The notes: generated by a model from the letters alone, not told the origin. Counted from the first letter of the stretch, positions 43,522-54,769 are shown. The stretch: 64,000 nt of DNA from Novosphingobium sediminicola (GCF_014196525.1 NZ_JACIDX010000017.1:54453-118452), one strand, 5' to 3'. Program-made: numbers and translations.

Positions 43522-45312
43522 ATGATGACTGATTCCTCTGACATGTTCGGCGGCGACGATGACGGCGATGATCTGCCGTGGGACGATGACGCGCCAGAAG
43601 CGCAGCCCAGCGCGGCGGAACTGGAAGACGCGGGGCAGGAAAGCATGTTTGGCGCGCCCGATCCGGCGCCCACCTCCGCGCCCGTGGTTTCGGCTCAGCC
43701 CTATCGTGTGCTGGCGCGCAAGTATCGCTCGCAGACTTTTGCCGAGCTGATCGGTCAGGACGCGATGGTTCAGACGCTGGCCAATGCGATCAAGCGTGAT
43801 CGATTGGCCCATGCGTTTTTGATGACCGGCATTCGCGGGGTGGGCAAGACATCCACCGCGCGCCTGATTGCCAAGGCGCTCAATTGCGTGGGGGCCGATG
43901 GCAAGGGCGGCCCGACGATCTCGCCCTGCGGCGTGTGCGAGCCCTGCGTGGCGATTGCCGAAGGGCGGCATATCGACGTGATCGAGATGGACGCGGCCAG
44001 CCATACCGGCGTGGACGACGTGCGCGAGATCATTGAGGCGGTGCGCTATGCGGCGGTTTCGGCGCGCTACAAGATCTATATCATCGACGAAGTTCACATG
44101 TTGTCGCGCAATGCTTTCAATGCATTGCTCAAGACACTTGAGGAACCGCCTGCGCATGTGAAATTCCTTTTCGCGACCACCGAGGTCGACAAATTGCCGA
44201 TCACCGTCCTGTCGCGGTGTCAGCGCTTTGACCTAAAACGCATCCCGGCCAAATTGCTGGCAGAGCATTTCGGCGCGATCTGCGAAAAGGAAGGTGTGGC
44301 CATCGAGGCCGAAGCGCTCGGCATGATTGCCGAGGCGGCCGAAGGTTCGGCGCGCGACGGGCTGTCGATCCTCGATCAGGCGATTGCCCATGCTGATCTG
44401 GCCAGCGATTCCGACCATACCAATGTCACCGCCGAGAGCGTGCGCGAGATGTTGGGGCTGGCCGACAAGAGTGTGCAGCGCAAACTGTTCGCCGCCTTGT
44501 TGAATGGCGATGGCGGCGCTTTGCTCGATCTGGTGTCGGCACAATTCGCTTTGGGGGTTGAACCTATCGCCCTAATGCGCAGCGCGATGGAAATCACCCA
44601 CCGCATCACCGTGGCGCAGGTCGGGCGCGGCGAGGTCAAGGCCGTTTCCGAGGATGAGCGCAAGGCCATCGAGGATTGGGCCAAGCGTTTGCCCCCCGGT
44701 CAGTTGCACCGTCTCTGGCAATTGCTGATCAAGGGGCATGACGAGGTCAAGACCGCGCCCGCGCCCTTGGTGGCGGCGGAAATGGCGCTGCTGCGTTGCC
44801 TTCACGCAGCCGATATGCCCGATCCGGGGCAATTGGTGAAAAAGCTGGAAGGTCTGGCCGCGCAGGCCGTGGCCATGCCGGCGCGCGCTCCGGGCGAACC
44901 GGCGCAGGCCCCTGCCGCTCCGGCGATGAACTGGCGCGAATTGGTCGAGCATGTCGAGCATTACTCGATCCCGATGGGGGCGATGATGCGCGGACAGGTG
45001 CGCGTGGTGGAACTTTCCCCCGCGCGGCTGGTTTTCGAGCAGGCTCCGGGCTTCGCCATGAATATCGTCGAGGACCTGCGCAAGATCCTGCGCGAGGTGA
45101 CCGGCGATCTGTGGGAGGTTGAGCAGCGCGGCGAAGGCGGCGAACCGACCTTGATGGAGGTTGAAGCCAAGGCCCGCGAGGCGCAGGTCAGCCAGCGCCA
45201 GCAATCGCCCCTGATGCAGGCCGCATTGGCCGCTTTTCCGGGGGCGCAGGATATTACCGATGAAGGACAGTCTGGCGGTTTTCAGCGCCGCCAGTCCTAT
45301 GGGAGCCGTTAA
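43522..45312 (+). CDS. dnaX: DNA polymerase III subunits gamma/tau
   Basis: A 596-residue clamp-loader ATPase. Walker A is GIRGVGKTSTARL, the zinc knuckle CGVCEPCVAI follows, then DEVHMLSRNAFNALLKTLEEPP and sensor 1 FLFATTEVDKLP with the Arg finger in LSRCQRFDLKR. The C-terminal half (~residues 390-596) is the tau-like region with an Ala/Pro linker. An acidic N-terminal extension of ~55 residues precedes the ATPase domain, as in other alphaproteobacteria. It is joined to ybaB with no gap. Confidence 0.97.
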   Translation: MMTDSSDMFGGDDDGDDLPWDDDAPEAQPSAAELEDAGQESMFGAPDPAPTSAPVVSAQPYRVLARKYRSQTFAELIGQDAMVQTLANAIKRDRLAHAFLMTGIRGVGKTSTARLIAKALNCVGADGKGGPTISPCGVCEPCVAIAEGRHIDVIEMDAASHTGVDDVREIIEAVRYAAVSARYKIYIIDEVHMLSRNAFNALLKTLEEPPAHVKFLFATTEVDKLPITVLSRCQRFDLKRIPAKLLAEHFGAICEKEGVAIEAEALGMIAEAAEGSARDGLSILDQAIAHADLASDSDHTNVTAESVREMLGLADKSVQRKLFAALLNGDGGALLDLVSAQFALGVEPIALMRSAMEITHRITVAQVGRGEVKAVSEDERKAIEDWAKRLPPGQLHRLWQLLIKGHDEVKTAPAPLVAAEMALLRCLHAADMPDPGQLVKKLEGLAAQAVAMPARAPGEPAQAPAAPAMNWRELVEHVEHYSIPMGAMMRGQVRVVELSPARLVFEQAPGFAMNIVEDLRKILREVTGDLWEVEQRGEGGEPTLMEVEAKAREAQVSQRQQSPLMQAALAAFPGAQDITDEGQSGGFQRRQSYGSR

Positions 45313-45648
45313 ATGAAGTCGATGGAAGAAATGATCAAGGCCGCCCAGCAGGCCGCCGAAACGATCCAGAAACAGATGAATGAAACCCAGTCGAAGCTGG
45401 ACGCGATGGAAGTTGAAGGCAGCGCGGGGGGCGGTCTGGTCAAGATCCGCGCCAGCGCCAAGGGCCGCGTGATCGGCGTCTCGGTTGATGACAGCCTGCT
45501 GGTGCCTGCCGACAAGGGCATTCTGGAGGACCTGATCGCGGCCGCGTTTAACGATGCGCGCGCCAAGGCCGATGAAGTTGCCGGGGCCGAACTGGCCAAG
45601 GCGCAGAGCGGCATGGGTCTGCCGCCGGGCTTCAAGCTGCCGTTCTGA
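45313..45648 (+). CDS. YbaB/EbfC nucleoid-associated protein
   Basis: A 111-residue YbaB/EbfC family dimeric DNA-binding protein. The N-terminal helix (MKSMEEMIKAAQQAAETIQKQ) and the beta core (VEGSAGGGLVKIRASAKGRV) followed by DKGILEDLIAAAFNDAR are diagnostic. The ATG follows the dnaX stop directly, the order dnaX-ybaB(-recR) seen in many bacteria. recR is not next here. Confidence 0.95.
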   Translation: MKSMEEMIKAAQQAAETIQKQMNETQSKLDAMEVEGSAGGGLVKIRASAKGRVIGVSVDDSLLVPADKGILEDLIAAAFNDARAKADEVAGAELAKAQSGMGLPPGFKLPF

Positions 45649-45650
45649 TC

Positions 45651-46412
45651 ATGAAAATGCAAATGGGGCTGTGGCGTGGCGCCATGGCCCTCATGCTGAT
45701 TATGGGCGCGCCGGTTGCGCAGGCCGAAGAGGCTGCCCCGGCCCCCGATCCGATCACCGCGACCTGTCATCCCGCCTTTACCGTCGATGGCGCGACGCTG
45801 TCGGCCGGAACTGCCTTTGTGCTGGACATGACCGAGCCGCCCAGCGCGAGCAACCCGCTGGCACCGCGCCCTTCCGCGCTGTTTCTGGTGACGGCGCTGC
45901 ATCTGTTCGGGCCGAATGGCGGACTGGCCGCGCAAATCGAATCCGAACATTTGCCCGACCATGTGAAGATGGACGCCTGTATCGGCGGCGATGGCCAGCA
46001 TTGGACCGCGCGGCGCACGCTGGCGATTGCCGGGGCGGTGCCGATGGCCTTGCCATTTCGTGATGTGGCCGCCTTTGCCGCTGATCCGGCCGGGTTGAAG
46101 GACGCTACCCGCCTGAAGCTGGCCGAAAAGGGTCCGGTGGCGGGCGATGAGGTTTGGGTGGTGGCCTCGATGGGCGGGGATGGGCGCATTCGGCGCTATG
46201 GCGCGCGGGTGACCTATAATGGGCCTGATGCGCTGCAATATGCCTTTGTCGATAACACGCTGGCGCTTGCGGCCAGCAGCGGGGCGGCGGTGGTCGATGG
46301 GGCGGGCCGGGTGCTTGGGCTGCATCTGGGCGGGGCCAAGGATCGCGGCGATCTGTTGGGCATGGCGGTGCCGCTTGAGCGTTTGCGCAAGCTGATTGGC
46401 GAGGCGAAATAG
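45651..46412 (+). CDS. Exported trypsin-like protein of uncertain activity
   Basis: A 253-residue protein with a signal peptide ending at PVAQA. AGTAFVL, the segment LFLVTALHLFG (in place of the usual TAAH with catalytic His) and LAASSGAAVVDGAGRVLGLHLGG (a GxSG-like serine site) suggest a chymotrypsin/trypsin fold. An Asp partner cannot be assigned with confidence, so it may be a weak or inactive protease. It lies three bases after ybaB and about 135 bases before lon. Confidence 0.62.
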   Translation: MKMQMGLWRGAMALMLIMGAPVAQAEEAAPAPDPITATCHPAFTVDGATLSAGTAFVLDMTEPPSASNPLAPRPSALFLVTALHLFGPNGGLAAQIESEHLPDHVKMDACIGGDGQHWTARRTLAIAGAVPMALPFRDVAAFAADPAGLKDATRLKLAEKGPVAGDEVWVVASMGGDGRIRRYGARVTYNGPDALQYAFVDNTLALAASSGAAVVDGAGRVLGLHLGGAKDRGDLLGMAVPLERLRKLIGEAK

Positions 46413-46548
46413 GCGCCTGTCTCTGTGGGCAAATTGCAGGATGGCGCGATTGCGGCCTTTTTCCCCATTGCGCCGCGCGCATCTGCTCCCCATATCCTCA
46501 AAAACAACGCAGGGCCGCCGTTCTTAGGTGCAGCCTGAATGGAAGATT

Positions 46549-48990
<2,442 letters not shown>

Positions 48991-49130
48991 TTTTGCTGCA
49001 ATGCCGCGACTCGGGTTTACGCCCTTGTCGCGGATTGCCCTTGGGGCGCGACGGGTCGAGTTTAGACTTCCATTCGTCGAAAAACCCCCGATTTTCGGGG
49101 ATAATTGCGGGCTTTTAACCGCATTTCGCT

Positions 49131-49159
49131 TTGACAGGGGCATGAAAAATCGCTCAATT
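49131..49159 (+). promoter_or_regulatory. Candidate promoter of hup
   Basis: A perfect TTGACA (49131-49136), a 17-base spacer and TCAATT (49154-49159) lie about 60 bases before the hup start, in the 229-base lon-hup gap. The -10 is weak. Confidence 0.5.
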
Positions 49160-49219
49160 CCGCCCGCTGTCGAGGCGACTCAAACAGATATTCTCAACGT
49201 CCTTTCCGGGGGTACCCAA

Positions 49220-49492
49220 ATGAATAAGAACGAACTGATCGGCGCGGTTGCCGAAGCCAGCGGCCTTACCCGCAATGATGCGACCAAGGCTGTCGAAGGC
49301 GTGTTCGAATCGATCACTGCTGCTCTGAAGGCCGGCGATGAAGTCCGTCTGGTCGGTTTTGGCACTTTCTCGGTGGCCAAGCGCAAGGCCTCGACCGGTC
49401 GCAACCCCCGCACCGGCGAACCTTTGGCGATCTCGGCTTCGGCTCAGCCCAAGTTCAAGGCTGGCAAGGGCCTGAAGGACGCGGTGAACTGA
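49220..49492 (+). CDS. hup: DNA-binding protein HU
   Basis: A 90-residue HU/IHF family protein. It starts MNKNELIGAVAEASGLTRND and carries the DNA-arm motif RKASTGRNPRTGEPLAI with the intercalating Pro. Size and the ending GLKDAVN fit HU rather than IHF. The start was set at 49220; the open frame extends upstream without homology. It has a strong terminator. Confidence 0.97.
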   Translation: MNKNELIGAVAEASGLTRNDATKAVEGVFESITAALKAGDEVRLVGFGTFSVAKRKASTGRNPRTGEPLAISASAQPKFKAGKGLKDAVN

Positions 49493-49548
49493 TCACCCGT
49501 TTTTGACTGCTGAATGGCTGAAACGCCTCGCAGCCATAAGCAGAAAGA

Positions 49549-49588
49549 AAAACGCCGCCTCGGATCATCCGGGCGGCGTTTTTGTTTG
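49549..49588 (+). terminator. Rho-independent terminator of hup
   Basis: AACGCCGCC (49551-49559) pairs with GGCGGCGTT (49572-49580), the stem continues as CGGA/TCCG inside, and five T bases follow. Confidence 0.9.
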
Positions 49589-49623
49589 GGGCCGGGAAGG
49601 GGGCTTTAAAGGCCCCCTTTGCC

Positions 49624-50454
49624 TTATTCGCCGCTTTCGCGCGTGGCCACGGCATAGAGCGCGATGGCGGCCGCATTCGACACGTTGAGCGATTCCATCG
49701 CCTCGCTGATCGGCAGGCGGGCCAGAGCGTCGCAATGCTGGGTGATGTTGTGGCGCATGCCTTCGCCCTCGGCGCCCAGCACCAGCGCGACAGGTCCGGC
49801 GCTCATCGCTTGCGACAGCGTGGCCTTGGCCTCACCGGCCAGACCGATGCGCCAATAGCCCGCCTCCGCCATTTCTTCGAGCGCGCGGGCCAGATTGACC
49901 ACGCGGACCCATGGAACAACCTCCAGAGCGCCGCTGGCCGATTTGGCGAGCACACCCGATTCGGGCGGCGCATGGCGGTCCTGCGTGACGATGGCGGCGG
50001 CATTGAACGCGGCGGCCGAGCGCATGATCGCGCCGACATTATGCGGATCGGTCACCTGATCGAGCACCACGATCGGGCGCGAGGGATCGCCGTCCAGCAC
50101 ATCATCGAGGAACACATCCTCAAGCGCATCGCATTCCAGCACCAGCCCCTGATGCGGTGCATCGCGCGCGACAAGGCGGCCAAGATCGGCAGCCTGCGCA
50201 TATTCGATAGTGAAATCAGCAGGAAGCTCGCCATCCAGATTCGCAATGGCCTCACGCGTTGCCCACAATTTGCGGTGGCGGCGGTCGGGGTTCTTCAAGG
50301 CGGCCTCAACCGCGTGATGGCCCCACAGGCGCACTGCGCCCTTGCTGGCCCGGCCCGAGCCGCGCCCGCCCTGCATGCGCCCTGCGCGGCCCCGCATGGC
50401 CTTGCCCTTTCCGCGCCCGCCCTGTTGGGTGTCGTCGTCGCTGTGGCGGCTCAT
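49624..50454 (-). CDS. rlmB: 23S rRNA 2'-O-ribose methyltransferase, RlmB-like (SpoU family)
   Basis: A 276-residue SpoU/TrmH methyltransferase with a deep trefoil knot. The start at 50454 (MSRHSDDD) has AAGGACA upstream; the longer frame runs into the tRNA-Tyr leader. A Gly/Arg-rich basic N-terminus (~30 residues) precedes the substrate-binding domain (LWGHHAVEAALKNP). The catalytic region has VVLDQVTDPHNVGAIMRSAAAF, GPVALVLGAEGEGM and SLNVSNAAAIALY. RlmB targets G2251 of 23S rRNA; other SpoU members are possible. Confidence 0.9.
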   Translation of the reverse strand: MSRHSDDDTQQGGRGKGKAMRGRAGRMQGGRGSGRASKGAVRLWGHHAVEAALKNPDRRHRKLWATREAIANLDGELPADFTIEYAQAADLGRLVARDAPHQGLVLECDALEDVFLDDVLDGDPSRPIVVLDQVTDPHNVGAIMRSAAAFNAAAIVTQDRHAPPESGVLAKSASGALEVVPWVRVVNLARALEEMAEAGYWRIGLAGEAKATLSQAMSAGPVALVLGAEGEGMRHNITQHCDALARLPISEAMESLNVSNAAAIALYAVATRESGE

Positions 50455-50502
50455 GAATTGTCCTTTCTGGCAAAAATTTCTCCGCCTTTGCCAATTCGAG
50501 TG

Positions 50503-50531
50503 TTGACAGGCAAGGGCAAGATCCTCATAGG
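50503..50531 (+). promoter_or_regulatory. Promoter of first tRNA-Tyr unit
   Basis: TTGACA, a 17-base spacer and CATAGG. The same arrangement recurs 330 bases downstream before the second copy, which supports both as real. Confidence 0.75.
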
Positions 50532-50621
50532 CCCGGTCCTCGGCTGAACGGCTCCACACAAATGGGGCCATTCGGGGGGAGACCCCCAAGCTGGATAGCC
50601 TCGCAAGAGGCCTGACGGTGT
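50526..50621 (+). other. Structured leader of first tRNA-Tyr
   Basis: The 96 bases between the -10 and the tRNA match the leader of the second copy closely (including CCTCGGCTGAACGGCTCCA and GACCCCCAAGCT). Hairpins GGGGG-GAGA-CCCCC style (50573-50587) and GCCTC-GCAA-GAGGC (50598-50611) are visible. It may be a processing structure or an attenuator. Confidence 0.6.
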
Positions 50622-50707
50622 GGACAGGTGGCCGAGTGGTTAATGGCAGCAGACTGTAAATCTGCCCGCGAGAGCGTACGCTAGTTCGAATCTAGCCCTG
50701 TCCACCA
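50622..50707 (+). tRNA. tRNA-Tyr (anticodon GTA), copy 1
   Basis: An 86-nt class II tRNA: acceptor GGACAGG/CCTGTCC, anticodon loop CTGTAAA, long variable arm, T-arm TAGTTCGAATCTA and encoded CCA. Confidence 0.97.
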
Positions 50708-50832
50708 CCGTTGCAGTTTTTTCCAGACACATGATCGTGATCGGCCCCAAGGGGCTTGGCCGCTGCCCGGGTTTTGCCGCCATACCTGTCGCGGCATTCG
50801 GCAGACAATTTATCCACAATGATTTCTGCCTG

Positions 50833-50861
50833 TTGACAGATGTGATCAACACCCCCATAGG
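50833..50861 (+). promoter_or_regulatory. Promoter of second tRNA-Tyr unit
   Basis: TTGACA (50833-50838), a 17-base spacer and CATAGG (50856-50861), identical in layout to the first unit. The spacer sequences differ, so the elements are conserved individually. Confidence 0.75.
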
Positions 50862-50951
50862 CGCGGACCTCGGCTGAACGGCTCCATCCAAATGGGGCCG
50901 TTCGGGGGGAGACCCCCAAGCTCGAATGCCTTGAAAAAGGCATAACGGTGT
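50856..50951 (+). other. Structured leader of second tRNA-Tyr
   Basis: 96 bases, the same length as the first leader. The second hairpin reads GCCTT-GAAA-AAGGC (50928-50941) against GCCTC-GCAA-GAGGC in copy 1, so both sides of the stem changed together. Confidence 0.6.
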
Positions 50952-51037
50952 GGACAGGTGGCCGAGTGGTTAATGGCAGCAGACTGTAAATCTGCCCGCG
51001 AGAGCGTACGCTAGTTCGAATCTAGCCCTGTCCACCA
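50952..51037 (+). tRNA. tRNA-Tyr (anticodon GTA), copy 2
   Basis: Sequence-identical to the first copy over all 86 bases as far as I can read, including the encoded CCA and the following CCG. Confidence 0.97.
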
Positions 51038-51061
51038 CCGTTTCCTTTAAATAGCTGCAAG

Positions 51062-51090
51062 GTTGCGCCCGACCACGGGCCCGGCGCAAC
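51062..51090. terminator. Hairpin between tRNA-Tyr copy 2 and the FKBP gene
   Basis: GTTGCGCC (51062-51069) pairs with GGCGCAAC (51083-51090), with further GGGC/GCCC pairing inside. No T-run is present on either side, so termination is only a guess. Confidence 0.35.
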
Positions 51091-51103
51091 GCTCGACTTG
51101 GCC

Positions 51104-51742
51104 TTATTGCTGCGGCTTGCCGGCAGGAGCAGGCGCGGTTGCGGGTTCCGATGCTGCGGGCGCGGATGCGGCGGCGCGGGCCTTGCGCATGGTCTCGATC
51201 TCGGCGCCGGTCTTGTAATCAAGCAGCTCGACCTGAAACACCAGATCGGAATTGGCCGGGATCGGGCCTGCGGCCTGCGCGCCATAGCCCATGGCCGCCG
51301 GGATGCAGAAACGCGCGACGCCGCCCTTGGGCACCATCTGAAGCCCTTGCGAAAAACCGGGGATTACGCCTGCGACGGGAAAGGTCGCCTGCATCCCCTG
51401 ATCGAACACCGCGCCCGTGGCGGCCAGATAGCCGATATAATTGACCAGCACGTAATCCTCTTCGGCCGGGACCGGGCCGGTCGCGGGGCGCAGCATGGTG
51501 AAGCTGACGCCCGAAGAGGTCTTGGTGCCGCACAGCCGCTGGGCCGGGGGCAGGATCGGGTTGAGCGGCAGGGGGATGATGCCATTGTTCGCGCCGAGCG
51601 CCGGTTTGGCCGCAGCCGCCGTTTTTGCCGCCGCAGGCTTGCGTGCCGGGGCGGCAGCATGAGCGGGCGCGATCAGGGAAAGGGCCGCCAGAGAATACAG
51701 GGGCAGGGCGAGGGGCGACAGAGCGCGAGACAGTTGCTTCAT
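51104..51742 (-). CDS. Exported FKBP-type peptidyl-prolyl isomerase
   Basis: A 212-residue periplasmic FKBP. The start at 51742 gives a signal peptide (LSPLALPLYSLAALSLIAPAHA) and an Ala/Pro-rich stretch. The FKBP fold follows: YVLVNYIGYLAATGAVFDQ, VIPGFSQGLQMVPKGGVARFCIPAAMGYG and LVFQVELLDY. The usual GAA of the substrate loop is replaced by QAAGPIPANSD. It assists folding of exported proteins. A Pro/Ala-rich tail of ~30 residues ends the protein. Confidence 0.93.
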   Translation of the reverse strand: MKQLSRALSPLALPLYSLAALSLIAPAHAAAPARKPAAAKTAAAAKPALGANNGIIPLPLNPILPPAQRLCGTKTSSGVSFTMLRPATGPVPAEEDYVLVNYIGYLAATGAVFDQGMQATFPVAGVIPGFSQGLQMVPKGGVARFCIPAAMGYGAQAAGPIPANSDLVFQVELLDYKTGAEIETMRKARAAASAPAASEPATAPAPAGKPQQ

Positions 51743-51897
51743 GGCGGCAAGGTATAGGCAGGATGGAGCGCCCCGATCAAGTCGATGGCAATTATCCCAC
51801 AACTCAGCATTTTGCCTGATGCCAAATGCGTGGATTTTGGCATGGTGCGGGCCTAAACAGGGCCATCGCAAGGCTCGCATCTGAAAGAGGATCTGCC

Positions 51898-52923
51898 ATG
51901 TCGGACGCATTGCTGGGTCAGATTTCCGAAACGGTCGCAAGCGCGCAGACGGTCGAACAGCTCACGCGCCCCTTGCTGACCATGCTCGAACTGGTGACGG
52001 GGCTGGAAAGCACCTATCTGACCCGGATCGACGAGACGGCAGGCGTCCAGAGCATCCTCTATGCACGCAACAGCAAGGTGATGCAGATCCCCGAGGGGCT
52101 CAGTGTGCCGTGGGGCGACACTTTGTGCAAACGTGCGCTGGACGCCGGACAGCCCTTTACCGACGATGTGGCGGGGTGCTGGGGCGATTCGGATGCGGCG
52201 CGCGCGCTGGGCATATGCACCTATGCCTCCACCCCCGTTCGAATGGAGGACGGCAGCCTGTTCGGCACGCTATGCGCCGCCAGCTCGGAGAAGCGCCCGA
52301 TCACACAAGAGGGGCGTCAGGTGCTGTTGCTGTTCGGCACCCTGATCCAGCAGCATATTCAGCGCGAAAACCTGCTGGAAAAGCTTCAGAGGGCCAATCG
52401 CGAGCTTGAGGGCTTTTCCTTCACCGATACGCTGACCGGCCTGCCCAACCGCCGCTTCATCTTTCAGGAGCTGGGCCGTCTGTTCAGTCTGGCCCAGCGC
52501 GAAGGGCGGAGGGTAACCGTGGCCTTTATCGACCTGGATGGGTTCAAACAGATCAACGACACCTATGGCCATGAAACCGGCGATGCTTTCCTGATCGAGG
52601 TCGGGCGGCGGCTGGCTGCAGGCATGCGGGGCAGCGATCTGCTGGGGCGGCTTGGCGGCGATGAATTCGTGCTGGCGGGGCTCGGCCCGGCGCAGGGGCA
52701 GGACAGCGAACTGACCGTGGCGGCGATGCGGCGGCGGCTGGCTGCGCTGGTCGAGGGGCATTACGATCTGCCCTGCTGCGCGATGGACTATCCCGGCGCC
52801 AGTCTTGGCATCATCAGCGCCGATCCGCGCCAGACCACCGTCGATCAGGCGCTTCAGGACGCCGACGCCGCCATGTATCTGGAAAAGCGCCAGCGTCGCG
52901 AGGCTCGCGCCCAACCGGCCTGA
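51898..52923 (+). CDS. GAF-GGDEF diguanylate cyclase
   Basis: A 341-residue soluble cyclase; start 51898 has AGAGGA upstream. Residues ~5-160 form a GAF-like sensor (VTGLESTYLTRIDE, YASTPVRMEDGSLFGTLCAAS). The GGDEF domain (~175-335) has DTLTGLPNRRF, IDLDGFKQINDTYGH and GRLGGDEFVLAG. An RGSD inhibitory site sits at the usual place upstream of GGDEF, so product inhibition is expected, in contrast to the protein at 1.2 kb. Confidence 0.93.
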   Translation: MSDALLGQISETVASAQTVEQLTRPLLTMLELVTGLESTYLTRIDETAGVQSILYARNSKVMQIPEGLSVPWGDTLCKRALDAGQPFTDDVAGCWGDSDAARALGICTYASTPVRMEDGSLFGTLCAASSEKRPITQEGRQVLLLFGTLIQQHIQRENLLEKLQRANRELEGFSFTDTLTGLPNRRFIFQELGRLFSLAQREGRRVTVAFIDLDGFKQINDTYGHETGDAFLIEVGRRLAAGMRGSDLLGRLGGDEFVLAGLGPAQGQDSELTVAAMRRRLAALVEGHYDLPCCAMDYPGASLGIISADPRQTTVDQALQDADAAMYLEKRQRREARAQPA

Positions 52924-53053
52924 GAGAGCCTTCCGCATAAGACATTAGTATATTTTCGTGTTTTTTCGTCCCGCCGTTAAGTGTTTTTGGCGCAGGTGAG
53001 GAACCGAAGCCGCGTCTGCGGCATTGGTTAGCGACGGGACGAAAGGATGAGAT

Positions 53054-54325
53054 ATGTGGCTGCTTGACCGCTTCCTCCGCCGTGCGATCCGCACCGGGCC
53101 TTTGCAGATCACCGATGCGGATGGAAAGGTTCACCTTTACGGTTCGGGGCAGGGCGCGCCCCTATGTCTGCGCTTTACCGACAAGCGCACGGCGCTGCAT
53201 ATCGCCCGCCACCCTTCGCTGGGCGCGGGCGAGGCTTATATGCGCGGCTGGATGGTGGTCGAGCCGCCCCATGATATCCGCGACCTGGTGCTGATGATCG
53301 GCGCCGAGGCCAAGGCGGCCAAGACCCATATGGACGCGCCGGGGCGGTTCAGCCGGATGATCGACCGTGCGGCATGGCGTCTCGATCAGTTCAACGACCG
53401 CCGCCGCTCCAGCCGCAATGTGCGCCACCATTACGACCTGACACGCCAATTCTACGAAATGTTCCTCGACGAGGACCGGCAATATACGATGGCCTATTTC
53501 TCTGCGCCTCAGGTGGGGCTGGAACAGGCGCAGATGGAAAAGAAGGCGCTGATTGCGGCCAAATTGCATTTGCCCGCCGATGCACGCGGGATGCGGGTGC
53601 TGGATATCGGTTGCGGCTGGGGTGGGCTGGGGCTTTACCTCAACCGCCATTACGGCTGCGAGGTGCTGGGCATTTCGCTGGCCCCCGATCAGGTCGCCTT
53701 TGCTCAGGAGCGCGCCCAGGCCGCAGGCGTTGCCGACAAGGTGCAGTTCCGCCTCGTCGATTACCGCGATCTGACCGAGACATTCGACCGGATCACCAGC
53801 GTGGGCATGATAGAGCATGTCGGCGCGCGCCATTTCGACGAATATTTCGGCCATACGTTCGACCGGCTGGCCGATGATGGCGTGATGCTGACCCACACGA
53901 TAGGGCGCGCAGGCGGGCCCGGTTTCACCGATGCGTGGACGCGCAAATATATCTTCCCCGGCGGCTATATCCCGGCGATGAGCGAGTTGATCGGCGCCAT
54001 AGAGCGGACCGGGTGGAAAACCGGCGACATCGAAGTGCTGCGCTATCACTATGCCGATACGCTGGCCGAATGGTATCGGCGCACCACGCTGCATGCCGAC
54101 CGGATCGCGGCCATGTATGACGAGGAATTGCTACGCATGTGGCAATTCTATCTGGTCGGGGCCGAGCAGGCATTCCGTCAGGGCAATATGGTCAATTTCC
54201 ATATCCAGAACGTGAAGCGGCAGGACGCCTTGCCGATGACCCGCGATTACATCGCCACCGAAATGCGCCGCCTTTTGTCCAAAGAGGCCCCTCCTGTCTG
54301 GCATCTGGCGCCCAAGGTCGCTTGA
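53054..54325 (+). CDS. Cyclopropane-fatty-acyl-phospholipid synthase family methyltransferase
   Basis: A 423-residue SAM-dependent enzyme of the CFA synthase family. An N-terminal lipid-interaction domain (~residues 1-110) precedes VRHHYDLTRQFYEMFLDEDRQYTMAYF, then the SAM site VLDIGCGWGGLGLYL and the catalytic-region blocks SVGMIEHVGARHFDEYF and YIFPGGYIPAMSEL. It adds a methylene or methyl group to double bonds of membrane phospholipid acyl chains. Full length for the family. No partner gene for lipid synthesis adjoins it. Confidence 0.93.
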   Translation: MWLLDRFLRRAIRTGPLQITDADGKVHLYGSGQGAPLCLRFTDKRTALHIARHPSLGAGEAYMRGWMVVEPPHDIRDLVLMIGAEAKAAKTHMDAPGRFSRMIDRAAWRLDQFNDRRRSSRNVRHHYDLTRQFYEMFLDEDRQYTMAYFSAPQVGLEQAQMEKKALIAAKLHLPADARGMRVLDIGCGWGGLGLYLNRHYGCEVLGISLAPDQVAFAQERAQAAGVADKVQFRLVDYRDLTETFDRITSVGMIEHVGARHFDEYFGHTFDRLADDGVMLTHTIGRAGGPGFTDAWTRKYIFPGGYIPAMSELIGAIERTGWKTGDIEVLRYHYADTLAEWYRRTTLHADRIAAMYDEELLRMWQFYLVGAEQAFRQGNMVNFHIQNVKRQDALPMTRDYIATEMRRLLSKEAPPVWHLAPKVA

Positions 54326-54448
54326 GAACAGGCGTAACGCTGGCAAAGCCAGGGCTGATCGGAACTTGATCGGTTTACGATGCTTTTTTGTTAATTTTCG
54401 GTTCAGGTTTTCTTGACAAATCCCGGTGTGCGGATAGTCCGCGCAGCA

Positions 54449-54769
54449 ATGTTTTGTCACAACCTGAAATACGCTGCGCTTAAATCAGCCCTGTGCTTTG
54501 CCCTGGTTGCGGCGGCCAGCCATGCCTGTGCTGCGCCGGACAATGTGCAGCAGATGACGGCGGCGCAATTGTTTCAGGTCGCCGATGAATGGAGCAAATC
54601 GGGCCAATTCGCCTTTGCGGAAAAGGCTTATCGCCTGTTGGCGCAAAATCCCGAGGCGGAACTGCGGCTGATCCTAGATGAAAAGCCCGATGCGGCAGGG
54701 GTGAGGCTGGAACTGGCGCGGATCGAGGCGATGGATGGGCACCCCACGCGCGATCTGAGGGCGGCGTAA
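54449..54769 (+). pseudogene. Truncated Slam-type outer-membrane translocator (N-terminal remnant)
   Basis: The 106-residue frame has a signal peptide (SALCFALVAAASHACA) and a TPR-like segment (AAQLFQVADEWSKSGQFAFAEKAYRLL, LILDEKPDAAGVRLELARIEA). This matches the N-terminal part of Slam/DUF560 proteins, which export surface lipoproteins. The barrel of ~300 residues that should follow is absent: after RDLRAA comes a stop, and the next sequence is a TbpB-like gene lacking its own start. I infer a deletion that removed the translocator barrel. It may still be transcribed. Confidence 0.6.

Noticed and set aside
44836..44848. Possible programmed frameshift in dnaX (GTGAAAAAG)
   Set aside because: Only five A bases are present, and the heptamer is not the A-AAA-AAG slippery site, so no gamma-type product is claimed.
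48991..49130. Terminator after lon (CCCCCGATTTTCGGGG near 49084-49100)
   Set aside because: A short hairpin exists, but no T-run follows, so termination of lon is not supported.
54413..54448. Longer start (TTG at 54413) for the Slam-like remnant and a TTGACA promoter overlapping it
   Set aside because: The ATG at 54449 leads directly into a signal peptide; the TTGACA lacks a convincing -10.
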